From: Pirellulaceae bacterium | GTDB taxonomy: Bacteria > Planctomycetota > Planctomycetia > Pirellulales > Pirellulaceae | DNA: 63,487 bases | NCBI GenBank assembly: GCA_024102795.1 | Contig: JAGFJK010000170.1 | Coordinates: forward strand, 1-63,487 | Direction: 5' to 3' | Part shown: piece after piece, positions 60,001 through 63,487 of the stretch | Numbering within the stretch: the first letter of the stretch is position 1 | How the letters are laid out: each line of letters opens with the position of its first letter | Notes under the pieces: model-generated | Seen by the model: only the letters and a program-made list of their open reading frames with translations | The model's database searches: none | Told to the model about the DNA's origin: nothing | Position numbers and translations under genes: made by a program

Positions 60001-60573
60001 ATAGTCTGCGCGAGTTCCCGACAGCGCAAACAGGGACGTTCCCGCCACGCCCCGGTCCAGCAGCGTCTGGTCTGTCTGGTCGGGATCCACCAGATAAACT
60101 GAAAACGTATCCTCCAGGGCCCCGTTATCCGCCGTATTGAACTGGGGCGTGATCTCCAGGCGGTACCTGCGCTGTCCCGCAAGCTGGCCCAGCGTCACGG
60201 TGACAAACGATTCGGACGCCAGGCCGCCACGGTCTTCGACCCGCCGCACGCCAGCGCCGGCGGCGTTCAGGTGATTGACCACCCGCAGCACGTCATTGGG
60301 CGCAATCAACTGGTCGCCGGAAGTGTCGTAGTAGGCGCTGGCTTCATCCTTGACGTTCGGCAGCATGCGCGCCCCGCGCGCATTGAGGTCGTTGATGACC
60401 ACCAAGGCGTCGACCGGGGCCAGGATGCCATCCGAGTTGACATCCAGGGCGTCGACCGGGTTTCGCCAGTCGACCGCCATCAAGAGCCTCTTTTCCAGGG
60501 ATTCCAACCGTGAGCGGCGCGTGACGGACCGAGGCCGGCGCAAACGCCGGGCGCGACGTTGGGGAGCTTGCAT
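45049..60573 (-). CDS. giant YD/RHS-repeat surface protein with PPC-like insert and metallopeptidase-like tip
   Basis: 5174 residues from the ATG at 60573. In order: a basic leader with LESLEKRLLMA (LEPR-type motif); dockerin-like repeats (38-110); an Ig-like putative domain (about 380-445); a carboxypeptidase-regulatory-like domain (about 470-530); a run of 30 glycines (732-761); a first YD block (about 890-1265); about 20 PPC-like beta-sandwich repeats of 100 residues (1265-3258); a second YD block (3268-4670) including 39 consecutive units of exactly 21 residues; the RHS core (YYRARYYDPAVGRFISEDP, about 4660-4690); a Pro/Gly-rich linker; and a unique C-terminus with HERVH at 5074-5078 and EGLAE 29 residues later. 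It is probably exported and surface-bound. The RHS shell normally encloses and releases its C-terminal domain. The haloperoxidase gene follows after 4 nt. Confidence 0.9.
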   Translation of the reverse strand: MQAPQRRARRLRRPRSVTRRSRLESLEKRLLMAVDWRNPVDALDVNSDGILAPVDALVVINDLNARGARMLPNVKDEASAYYDTSGDQLIAPNDVLRVVNHLNAAGAGVRRVEDRGGLASESFVTVTLGQLAGQRRYRLEITPQFNTADNGALEDTFSVYLVDPDQTDQTLLDRGVAGTSLFALSGTRADYLPGLARWDGQFLELDLSRVSGYDTGQLKFQMLQHDNDLGSRVTFRLLSNDVIAAEEQTPVFPAGVEVAATTSGINPAALTEHPDILVRAENVRYLAESGRYRAEFRLDNQGLPAGANVIVAIPGLPATVTLLNPSGEVSPGVPFVSFRPVLGSGGLAAGAVSSPLLVEFAVAGNAPFRLAPQVLAGPNHAPTLQAVPPLVVTAGGRLEMPLVAADEDGDALLFSLVAPTRLPKGMITSSGQLVFQPLAGDVGTYSFQVIVNDGVLSAQRSVELTVNPDPLTTTRVSGLVLETTGQPLANILVEIGAVQTLTAADGSFTLDLGWGVPPSDTLKIRGELFPGPDAYPFIAEKLPFLFGRELELGVNNVLGRPIYLPVLDMTNAVTIDPALDTVVTTPAIEGAEVFVAAGTLMNQQGTLFSGELSITEVPVDLTPAALPANLIPDMVVTIQPGEMVFASPAPLALPNRSGYLPGTRLDLWSINPVTGEFDDVGDAQVSADGTVIQTISGGVRNSSWHFVAPPPPTPDDPDDDPRNPDDDCDECGGGGGGGGGGGGGGGGGGGGGGGGGGGGGGYGGQGGWGDVGLDWIELIPYFEPISEPLFIPGSFVEPPPIPPLIPIYPPPNRLPQDTPVEIDDHSGSVQALKTTAGYSVNGGVRGTSLVYDSMRGDGSPIVHLGYSNTVPDSNTLLTAKVTVSSGSFSYEIPGAPAGTMGLSGGQHFWRLPEDGGAAQAALQLDLRSLPSGKYDYNLETGLLRISDDRLVGATSVQSSHLLHVNLRQSPFGAGWSLAGWQNLVENADGSVLLIDGNGRESLFRAPDAGGTVYQSPPGDFSRLEKVAGVFRRTTRDQMVFTFNGDHQLATVVDRNSNQTTYSYDAGGRLERITDPAGLQTTFTYSGDRVSSFTEPGNQTTELIYDAAGNLIEARDPDGVSQTYRYDTNHHLIAKTDRRGNTEQLTYDFAGRITQRTYADGTVRRFSAPQQAGLMPREATLNPLAAPRAQALGPARATIADALGNVTTFLLDRAGQVISGRDGESTLSSYDRNSQNQVTRAIDPRGHLTFYTYDADGNVVNVRDEISGTSVLGTIAIAGEVDEFAFLGRPGERIFYDAFSDPPGDIRMSLLSPSGVVLNNFSNAGTDRGPFQLSELGQYTLRLEGNTGSTGDYNFRAYLAPTTEISLPLDTEVSGAIGVPGERMVYRFPAGAGDMVFYDALATTGGDLRMTFIGPSGEYLVNFVSSSAGRGPFVLDEAGTYTVILEGNGDATGTFRFRMVTPTETILPQPLDTLISGTIAEPGERDIYRFHGAVGDAIFVDALSSSGGDLRYTLVSPSGAYLVNFLAFSSDRGPFYLTETGDYQLIVVGNGDGTGSYDLRFVTPATTTQALVYDAPISGSIDEPGERDIYTFQGAIGERLFLDSLGGSGGDVRYSLVGPTGEYLINFTFRDNDQGPLTLDQDGQYQFIVVGNGDDTGQYNFRLVDATVTTSPLTLNATVTGSIDKPGDLDIYTFTGAVGDRIFLDNRGGTSPDIRTALIGPTGEYLVNFLYYQSDAGPLVLDEAGEYQLLVFGNGQPTGTYSFQLGTAPVSTAALSLNAVTNGSIDVPGERDSYTFFGTLGQQIYVDGLARSADIRFDLVSPLGAYPVNFALLDADRGVFTLTETGLYQLHVYGNGQTTGSYAFQVLDAAAQTITLGAGSSASLSVNGAAMYRLPASAGQRLQFDSQSSLAGRWYLISEGGYVLSDVTLGTDFTAAIPDDGNYVLLLTAAAAGSFDFTVSDISDAPVAPSGLGAAHSGTIAAGQSHTYNYDINAGTLLNFQATGPGALRATLTAPGGQTVFLSDDMQDRMAVAPRSGEYTLTIAGDTASSTGSYTALLLDPHTTGTPVNLEAGTIAGGISAAGEADFYTFGGSTGDILTFDSISNTDLRLHLVAPSGQLALNAADMRFDGNAFQLRETGQYHIVVFGSGNATGNYNFRLVPSTVTVTAAALDSPISGEIAVLGESDVYTFNGTAGQRVIFDAISVPQTLRYHLISPTGDYVINNGDLRFDSDGFQLEESGIYQLSIFPPAGGTGPYSVRIGTANVSTAPLMYDQTVSSSLVNPGDVDIYPFEGLAGERVMFNAASATHGLRYHWLSPQGAYVVINGDLRFDSSPVQLEESGTYQLIVYGSTTSTGSYQFQMNRASIQVFESALDDSLSGNISTPGEVDVFRFSASAGQRVIFDNAAVVTGVRYHLIDPRGNYVVTNGDARFDTDAFFLEETGTYQMVVFGSGDVTGNYDVALRSTMVNRAATLLDAQISGAISQAGEVDIYSLPVTVGQRLVVDSAFSGGDGVRYHLISPTGDLLINNGDARFDSGAFVAEESGVYQLVVFDTTSGLGTYDLSLRSAAVTRANLTLSLPVSNAISSPGEVDIHTFSASAGQQIQVDAGRAGATELQYHLISPTGRYIITAGNPNGDSALIRLSESGTYQLVVYGFQAGTGNYVLTVVDVTNPTFLPAETQIVAPLNPGRSTRAYGFAGTAGQHMYFDGLVSAAGTWQLLGPNNQALASQNLGTDFELDLPTSGTYTLLLSGASDTPIDYRFRTVVTQRTAQPISFGASINGTVDRLGEADVHTFSGSAGTRIWFDSLPGTQAGLTVRIVSPSGVTLLNENAATNWFVALPEGGMYRLELDGNGATTAGYEFRLLNLETSPAVTPGATPSGTISPGQATVAFRVDGAAGQRLRVDDLGTTPASGTWRLVAPGGRLLNQSQLASDFELTLPANGSYILILSGGSSSDIAYQFRMDDLSDAPVAASGFNVIHSGTATAVPQDFTFAGSAGTRVLIDQLSNQAGITYTLRDPNNNVIGTFGSAEPAPIALPFSGMYTLSVVGGGNFRFRFVNASAALRAPVQVLTTATLNEAYETQVYRFSGTAGRQLYFDWAGHTLGEDPRMTLVSPSGESILNVTGGFGAGPVVLRETGDYLLMIGQQSTAGSVSFRVLDVVAAPQLAFDVEVNDFVSRGVEADVYRVAAIAGQTLYFDTTTVTFGSRARLYNPVGTFLLDRAAGNDFTYVPTYTGELIVVVDASLQQSDSYGLRVSQRQTSRAEITLNTEVPAAGTGSRQYAYDSTFNKVTSIRDELGNLTLYTIDPATGNKLGETRVIGSIGGGDDITTSFTYTSRGLLDTVTDPLGRVTDYDYDPLGRPIEVTYAQGTADEVRVQYEYDAAGNVTAFTDELGRRSEYAYNRLNLLTGITQPDPDGAGPLTSPQYSFTYDASGTMLTQTDALGNSLEFEYDPRYRLGSVTDQDGKVTRYQYDDRGNVTAITDRLGNKTTYAYDLRNRVTRVTDALGNVTRLAYDAGNNITSITDANGHVSTFTYDARERLTSSVDALGLRETWKYDARNHVTAFSDSNGNVTKYAYDELYRLTSMTDALDGVIRYSHDKASNLTGMTDQLGRVTQYGYDNLDRMTTVTDALNGTVSYTYDAVGNVLTVTDELGRVTAAAYDNLDRVTSVTDALSGTSRFAYDAMGYVISSTDRLNRTTTIQYDPLHRVTRTTDPLNNTVRLEYDAEGNITKATDKRGNFTLLAYDKLNRLTRVTDAEGGISRFTYDAVGNLLAATDAENRTTSFGYDAINRLTRTTDALGQSTLYQYDGNGNMAAMTDELGRVTRYDFDALNRHVATTDALGNVSNYSYDATGNLASSVDRLGRPAIYTYDALNRLVRVTDALGGQVNIGYDAVDNRTSVSDQLGITTSFGYDALNRLSSVTDALAGVVSYAYDAVGNATSHTDQLGRVTTFAYDALDRIASSTNALGGVVGLTYDGKGNLTSTSDELGRVTQLVYDKLDRITRITDALGGESSYTYDAVGNVKTRTDEIGRTSSYMYDALDRLTRVQTPLGNQTTMAYDAVGNMTSIADPLSHVTTYSYDALDRRTGITDALGGQQSYSYDAVGNLLSYRDQLNRVSQSQFDALNRLVAATDPLGNTSTYEYDAASRLTSTTNPLDQVTRLGYDDLYRQTSITDANDAVTSLVFDPVGNLLEVHDAVGNTTSYVYDALNRRTQATDESGGTRSYGYDAAHNLTSMVDRNGRRTEYTYDALDRVTAENWLDAGNQTIKTLYFQFDAADQLLAAGDDDSHYAFTYDLEGRTTNLSNAGTPGVPVVEFLYAYDAASRPISRGETINGATGATLGFVFDPLDRMTGISQSGPGVSPKRVDFGYDAASQLRSIARFADLAGALPVVQTQFTYDIGGRLTELAHTDGGQSIAAYTWTFDSANRLLQATSPDGTSDYTYDARGQLLSADHSWQDDETYSYDDNGNRTNAGYQTGDDNRLLTDGTYNYTYDAEGNRTSRTEIATGDVTEYAWDHRNRLTSVVEEVGGIVVARTEYAYDVFDKRIAKAVDADGDGPLAADVERFVYDGEHIALEFDGQGNLTHRYLHGPAVDMILADEDAQGDVLWPLTDHQGSVRDLVDSTGSVVNHLTYDSFGRITSESNASVDHMFAYTGRERDDESGLLYYRARYYDPAVGRFISEDPIGFGADDANLYRYVGNEPTVMTDPSGLITLQGQATAYGGSGGAGGGGGVPGLVPQTPMYDPAGPIPGGISEDVPYQPPPPPPPGGDDPPPPPPGGDSCPPPKNGDDPDDEPDDDPPPPPPPPPPPLIYLPPLIPITAPVRGGSPLRGGVSVSVRRPPMRQWTGISQTPSTAPVSQPPPGGGLSGGVSTGGVGGGTSQGAGGTPTLGGGATHGSPGGTPQQGMRDKIIWLPPVDGHQAYLRGGKPFAIVVTEDGDIVDAPLARGAGGYHLPGPGDPDWDPRINNPKTDVTWEYVPTVKLPGFVSKAGSQLLMQLPKYSKGGVPLRPFSAEVVKEAGKVPHLLVDDNGYRRWFLQNTGKPQAPDPGWQGITYKGVILINKDLSWDETVKTILHERVHYNIYWQLPRVLKGPQEAFYHLSPIAKAVEEGLAEFGSHYHSGTGFLRSAWEGFKFPFVNNYTSPAKVIGEGILWGWGINSAVDHFQGPGGPNGTRR
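45052..45057 (-). promoter_or_regulatory. ribosome binding site of the haloperoxidase gene inside the YD gene end
   Basis: AGAAGG in the last codons of the YD gene, directly before its TGA and seven bases before the GTG at 45044. It decides this start over the ATG at 45137, which lies inside the upstream gene, and predicts translational coupling. Confidence 0.6.
47840..50302 (-). repeat. 39 consecutive 63-bp YD repeats with 126-bp super-period
   Basis: Within the YD gene, units of exactly 21 codons follow each other without any insertion or deletion. Odd and even units alternate between a YDAVGN...TDELGRVT type and a YDALNR...TDALGG type, giving a 42-residue (126-bp) higher-order period. This points to growth by duplication of unit pairs. 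Confidence 0.85.
50800..56775 (-). repeat. about 20 PPC-like repeats inserted in the YD region
   Basis: About twenty units of roughly 100 codons each, with the core pattern G..D.Y.F.G..G....D, then L..P.G, then E.G.Y.L.V.G....TG.Y.F. They resemble bacterial pre-peptidase C-terminal (PPC) domains. The array begins after DADGNVVNVRDEISGT and ends before YDSTFNKVTSIRDELGN, so it splits the YD repeat series. Confidence 0.8.
58291..58380 (-). repeat. 30-codon polyglycine tract
   Basis: Thirty consecutive GGN codons (GGC, GGT, GGA mixed) between a Cys codon and a Tyr codon in the YD gene. On the plus strand it appears as (NCC)30. Mixed codons show that it is an old tract rather than a fresh slippage product. 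It separates the N-terminal domains from the first YD block as a flexible linker. Confidence 0.92.
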
Positions 60574-60613
60574 GGAAGTGAACTGCCAGAGGTTGCAGAA
60601 TAGATCGGGCCAT

Positions 60614-60641
60614 ATCCTAGCAGCGCCAGATTCGCTGGCAA
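60614..60641 (-). promoter_or_regulatory. predicted promoter of the giant YD gene
   Basis: Minus strand TTGCCA (60641-60636), 16 bp, TAGGAT (60619-60614). Start of transcription is expected near 60607, giving a leader of about 34 nt to the ATG at 60573. The remaining part of the 334-bp gap to the PurA-like gene stop (60908) shows nothing else. Confidence 0.45.
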
Positions 60642-60907
60642 GCATCGCCGTTCCGGAAAATTCCTCAATCGACGCCGCCCCTTTTCCGTTGGCAACTGGC
60701 TCCGCGCGTGCGTCGCGCCAAACCAATCTGGCGGATGCAAGTGGCTGGCGGTCCGTGTTTCATTCCCCAGCGAGCTGGTACCATGCCTGCCAAACTGCGT
60801 AGAGGGGTCGCATCAAGGACGCGGACCATGGACTTCGGAGCGTGTGCGCGCAAAGCTGCGTATGAGCGCGCGGCGGCGCTCGCACTCGCGGCACCCGGAC
60901 TGCGGAT

Positions 60908-62254
60908 TCATGAACTCCTAAGCGGCAAACGCCAACGCCGATCGGCGGCGGTGGGACCGGTGGAGGTCAGACGGACAGGCACCTCCAGCCGGCGCTCCAG
61001 CAGTTCGATCAGCTCCCCACTGGGAACGCGGCGGATCGCGGGCGTCGCGACCGAAAGCAACTGGCCGAGTCGTTCCAGGGCTTGCAGGTCGCCAGATGCT
61101 GGTAATTCAAGTTGCTCGATCGCTCCAGCCGGCGTCTCATACCTCTCGCAGATCGCCGCTTGCGGACCAACCTGGTCCAGGCAGTTCAGCACCAGGCCGT
61201 CCGCTCCGCCGCTCGCCCGCAGTGCATACCGCAGCAGCACACAGTCCAGCGGCCCACGACGGAACGCGCCTTGCCAGCCGTGGTCGTCGTTGTAAGGTTC
61301 CGTGTATATCTCGTCCCACTGCGGATCGTGCGTGGGGAATGGACCCGGACCGTGCCGCACCATGTACGACCGCAGCACTCCCAGACGAACGATTCGCGCC
61401 GGCAGGCCCTCCAGCAAACGCAGGGCGCCGCGCGGCGTGCAATCGCTCCAGGTCGTGTGCGGATGGAACCCGAGGTCCTGGTCCAGCAGCACGCCTTGAG
61501 CGCCTTCAAAGATCAGGCGGCCAGCCGACTCAAGATAGACTCGCGTCCGGCGCGGCTCGTGAATCTCCAGTTGACGAGCGACACTCAGGAACACGTCCAA
61601 CGTTCGCTCGACCGCGCCCAAATCGCGCAGCAGTTCCAGCTCCGCGGCCGCTCGCCGCCCGCTGCCCGGCAACTCGCCGCCCGACCTGCTCAGTGGAGTC
61701 CGTTCGCAGCTCGCCAGGTGACGCGCGCGCTGCAAACACAGCTTGTCCCGCAAACGATCGGCATCCGCCAGGTCGCGAGCTCGCACCAGATCGGGCTGGC
61801 CGGCCAGCGCGTCGCGCATGGTCTCGCCCAACCCCACGCCGCACGTGCCGTGCGGCCGCTCGTGCCGCCGCAGTTCCCTCAACCGCCCGGCTGCCTGCTG
61901 GAACGGAGTGATGACCAGCGCCCGTTCGTCCAGGCTGGTCCGGTCCAGCGCGTCGCTCACGCCCAATTCCCGCAGCCGGCGGGCTTCGAGCAGCATGGCG
62001 CCCGGATGCAACACGAAGTCGGGCCCCAGCAGGGTGCGGGTTCCCGGCACGAAGGTGCCCGCGCCGAACTGCGAGAAAGTATGGTGCCGCCCGTCGGCGG
62101 TAACCACGTTATGCCCGGCTTGAGCGCCACCATGGTAGCGCACCACCAGGTCCGCGCCGCACTCGCGGGCCAGAAAGTCCACCGTCGCGCCTTTGCCGCC
62201 GTCGCCGAAGCCCAGATCGAACACGATCCAGGCTTCGCGGCCCGTGCCGCTCAT
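60908..62254 (-). CDS. PurA-family (adenylosuccinate synthetase-like) paralogue
   Basis: 448 residues. Overall homology to PurA, which joins IMP and aspartate using GTP: the P-loop-like FGDGGKGATVD (PurA has GDEGKGK) keeps the catalytic Asp, and GGAQAGHNVV keeps the catalytic His. EGAQGVLLDQDLGFHPHTT and VRHGPGPFPTHD are conserved, as is the C-terminal STGP. Unusual: Gly replaces Glu in GDEGKG; the aspartate loop is GAFRRGPLDC; and the guanine-binding TKLD becomes NCLD. It is thus a divergent paralogue whose substrate or nucleotide may differ. The ATG overlaps the VWA gene stop by 4 bp. Confidence 0.8.
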   Translation of the reverse strand: MSGTGREAWIVFDLGFGDGGKGATVDFLARECGADLVVRYHGGAQAGHNVVTADGRHHTFSQFGAGTFVPGTRTLLGPDFVLHPGAMLLEARRLRELGVSDALDRTSLDERALVITPFQQAAGRLRELRRHERPHGTCGVGLGETMRDALAGQPDLVRARDLADADRLRDKLCLQRARHLASCERTPLSRSGGELPGSGRRAAAELELLRDLGAVERTLDVFLSVARQLEIHEPRRTRVYLESAGRLIFEGAQGVLLDQDLGFHPHTTWSDCTPRGALRLLEGLPARIVRLGVLRSYMVRHGPGPFPTHDPQWDEIYTEPYNDDHGWQGAFRRGPLDCVLLRYALRASGGADGLVLNCLDQVGPQAAICERYETPAGAIEQLELPASGDLQALERLGQLLSVATPAIRRVPSGELIELLERRLEVPVRLTSTGPTAADRRWRLPLRSS

Positions 62255-63219
62255 CGCTCGTAGCCGCTGGTCCCGTCTTCATCCGGCGGATCGGTCGGAG
62301 AGAGCGCTGGCGGCGGCGTGCCGTCGCGGCCCAGCGCGGCCGCGAAGCCGGTTAGTGCCTTGCCCACGCGGGCCGCCTGCTGGTCCGTCACCCCGGCCGT
62401 GCGGAGCCGTGCCACCAGCGCCTCCAGCGACGGCACGGCTTCCTCCAGCAACGACACCAGCCCCGCCGCCGCGTAACTGGTATCGTCGGGCGACTCCAGC
62501 ACAATCACCCGCTCGCCCAGCAGATCGCGCCAGTCGCGTCCTACCTGCTGGCCGCGTTCGGGATCGGGAATCAAATAGAACAGTTCAAAGCTCCGCTGCG
62601 TCTCCTCGATGATGTCGCCGATCGGAATGTCGTTGTTCAGTTCGTCGCCGATCAGCCGCTGCACCTGGGACCGCGAGACAACCGGGTTCGGCGGCTCGTC
62701 GCCCGTAATGAACAGGTAACCGCGGCGGTGCCGTTTCCGCAGGCAGTCCATCTCCGTGTGCCTGGCGGCGAAGTACATCGCCAGCTCGTAGCTTTCGTTG
62801 CCGCCGCCTCCGCCGCCTTCCAGGAACAGCCAGGTCAGCCACTGATCCATCAGCTTCTCGGTCGATTCGAACTGCCCGATCTGCAGCGGTGCCGCGTCTC
62901 CCGCCGCGTTGCCGATGCCCATGAACAGCACCTGCGGATGCTCGATGCCCGCGTCCAGCATCGCCTGCATGAAGTCGGGCAGGGTGCGAGTGGCCAGTTT
63001 CTCCGGGATCTCGCCCATCGAGCCGCTGACGTCCAGCGCGAACACGATCCCCAACGACTCCGGATGATCCTCGCTGTCGCGGCTCTCGCGCATCTGCACG
63101 CCGTAGGGATCCATCAGTTCGTGGCAACCCCGCTGCTGGAACAACTCGTCGGCGGCCGCCCCGCCGCGCCCCGTGGTCAGCGCCACGTGCGCGTCGTGGC
63201 TGTACCTTCCGTAACCCAT
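62251..63219 (-). CDS. VWA-domain protein coupled to the PurA-like gene
   Basis: 322 residues, no signal peptide, so cytoplasmic. The VWA domain starts near residue 57 with an intact MIDAS, FALDVSGSMGEI (DxSxS), and has LFITGDEPPNP in the position of the second metal loop. A glycine-rich loop (LEGGGGGGNESYE) lies between. The C-terminal 80 residues are helical, then acidic and proline-rich. It shares a 4-bp overlap (ATGA) with the PurA-like gene, so a physical or functional link between a VWA protein and a nucleotide ligase is inferred. Confidence 0.82.
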   Translation of the reverse strand: MGYGRYSHDAHVALTTGRGGAAADELFQQRGCHELMDPYGVQMRESRDSEDHPESLGIVFALDVSGSMGEIPEKLATRTLPDFMQAMLDAGIEHPQVLFMGIGNAAGDAAPLQIGQFESTEKLMDQWLTWLFLEGGGGGGNESYELAMYFAARHTEMDCLRKRHRRGYLFITGDEPPNPVVSRSQVQRLIGDELNNDIPIGDIIEETQRSFELFYLIPDPERGQQVGRDWRDLLGERVIVLESPDDTSYAAAGLVSLLEEAVPSLEALVARLRTAGVTDQQAARVGKALTGFAAALGRDGTPPPALSPTDPPDEDGTSGYER

Positions 63220-63288
63220 GTGGGAGATCCTTTCGAATGAAGTGAACAGACGTTGCGCGGACCAGACGCGACAGGTCAGGTCGGCCGA

Positions 63289-63487
63289 TCAACCGGGCGG
63301 GGGCAACAACCAGCCCGGCATCGGCAACGGATGATAGGCTGGCGGGCCCAGCACCTCGAGCGAACGCTCGGTCAGTACCCGCCGCAGTTCCCAGGCATTG
63401 TCGTATTGCGACCGTGCCGCCTCAAGCAGTGGTTCGGCCAGCCGCCGCGGCAAGGTTCCCGCCTGGCCTTCCCCGCGCGCTCCGGCC
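63289..63487 (-). CDS. 3' end of an unknown gene, cut by window edge
   Basis: The last 65 residues of a minus-strand frame that enters from the right end and stops with TGA at 63289-63291. The visible part is helical (EPLLEAARSQYDNAWELRRV) with a proline-rich tail ending in GWLLPPPG. It lies 69 bp upstream of the VWA gene and probably belongs to the same operon. The family cannot be recognised from this piece. Confidence 0.55.
   Translation of the reverse strand, partial: AGARGEGQAGTLPRRLAEPLLEAARSQYDNAWELRRVLTERSLEVLGPPAYHPLPMPGWLLPPPG

Overview
The window is about 63 kb of GC-rich bacterial chromosome that most likely comes from a planctomycete of the Pirellulales type. The lineage marks seen in the sequence are: a pilin-like DUF1559 protein with the H-X9-DG tail followed by a tiny lipoprotein; an MJ0042-type zinc ribbon protein; DUF1080, sulfatase, Gfo/Idh/MocA and TIM-barrel sugar isomerase genes; and two giant or large exported proteins that open with an LEPR-LLA-like motif followed by dockerin-like calcium repeats. 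No rRNA, tRNA, CRISPR array, transposase or phage gene was recognised.

Layout. 0.4-6 kb (minus): Gfo/Idh/MocA oxidoreductase, purB, a KdgK-like kinase and an HD phosphohydrolase. 6-13 kb: secreted and membrane proteins of unknown role, an exported alpha/beta hydrolase, and an array of 101-103 bp palindromic repeats. 13-19 kb (minus): an operon-like set of AAA ATPase, lipoprotein with a predicted toroid fold, and VWA protein. 19-31 kb: central and sugar metabolism (ilvD, DUF1080, HAD, TIM-barrel isomerase, xylA, sulfatase, SDR, pyk). 31-35 kb: DUF1559 protein with lipoprotein, a membrane protein, and a coupled sugar isomerase and Gfo/Idh pair. 35-37 kb: purK and purE, then a decayed cysN fragment. 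37-42 kb: mpsC, dabB and dabA for inorganic carbon uptake. 42-43 kb: a two-part nucleotidyltransferase-like protein. 43-60.6 kb: a 5174-residue YD/RHS-repeat protein and a coupled haloperoxidase-type protein. 60.9-63.5 kb: a PurA-family paralogue, a VWA protein and an incomplete upstream gene.

How genes may work together. purB, purE and purK belong to purine synthesis, and the PurA-like protein resembles the enzyme acting just before PurB. The sulfatase, xylA, DUF1080, kinase and sugar isomerases fit breakdown of sulfated or plant-type polysaccharides. DabA and DabB form a proton-coupled CO2/bicarbonate uptake system. Their transcript appears to start at its own promoter and must pass two intrinsic terminators in a leader of about 317 nt before dabB, which makes this leader a candidate attenuator or riboswitch.

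The most unusual object is the YD-repeat giant. Its repeat shell is split by about twenty PPC-like beta-sandwich repeats, and it ends in a domain with an HERVH...EGLAE metallopeptidase signature. A vanadium haloperoxidase/PAP2-family gene follows 4 nt later with its ribosome binding site inside the end of the YD gene. The intergenic DNA also carries heptanucleotide tandem repeats at several separate sites. All family names come from motif reading by eye; no database search was run.
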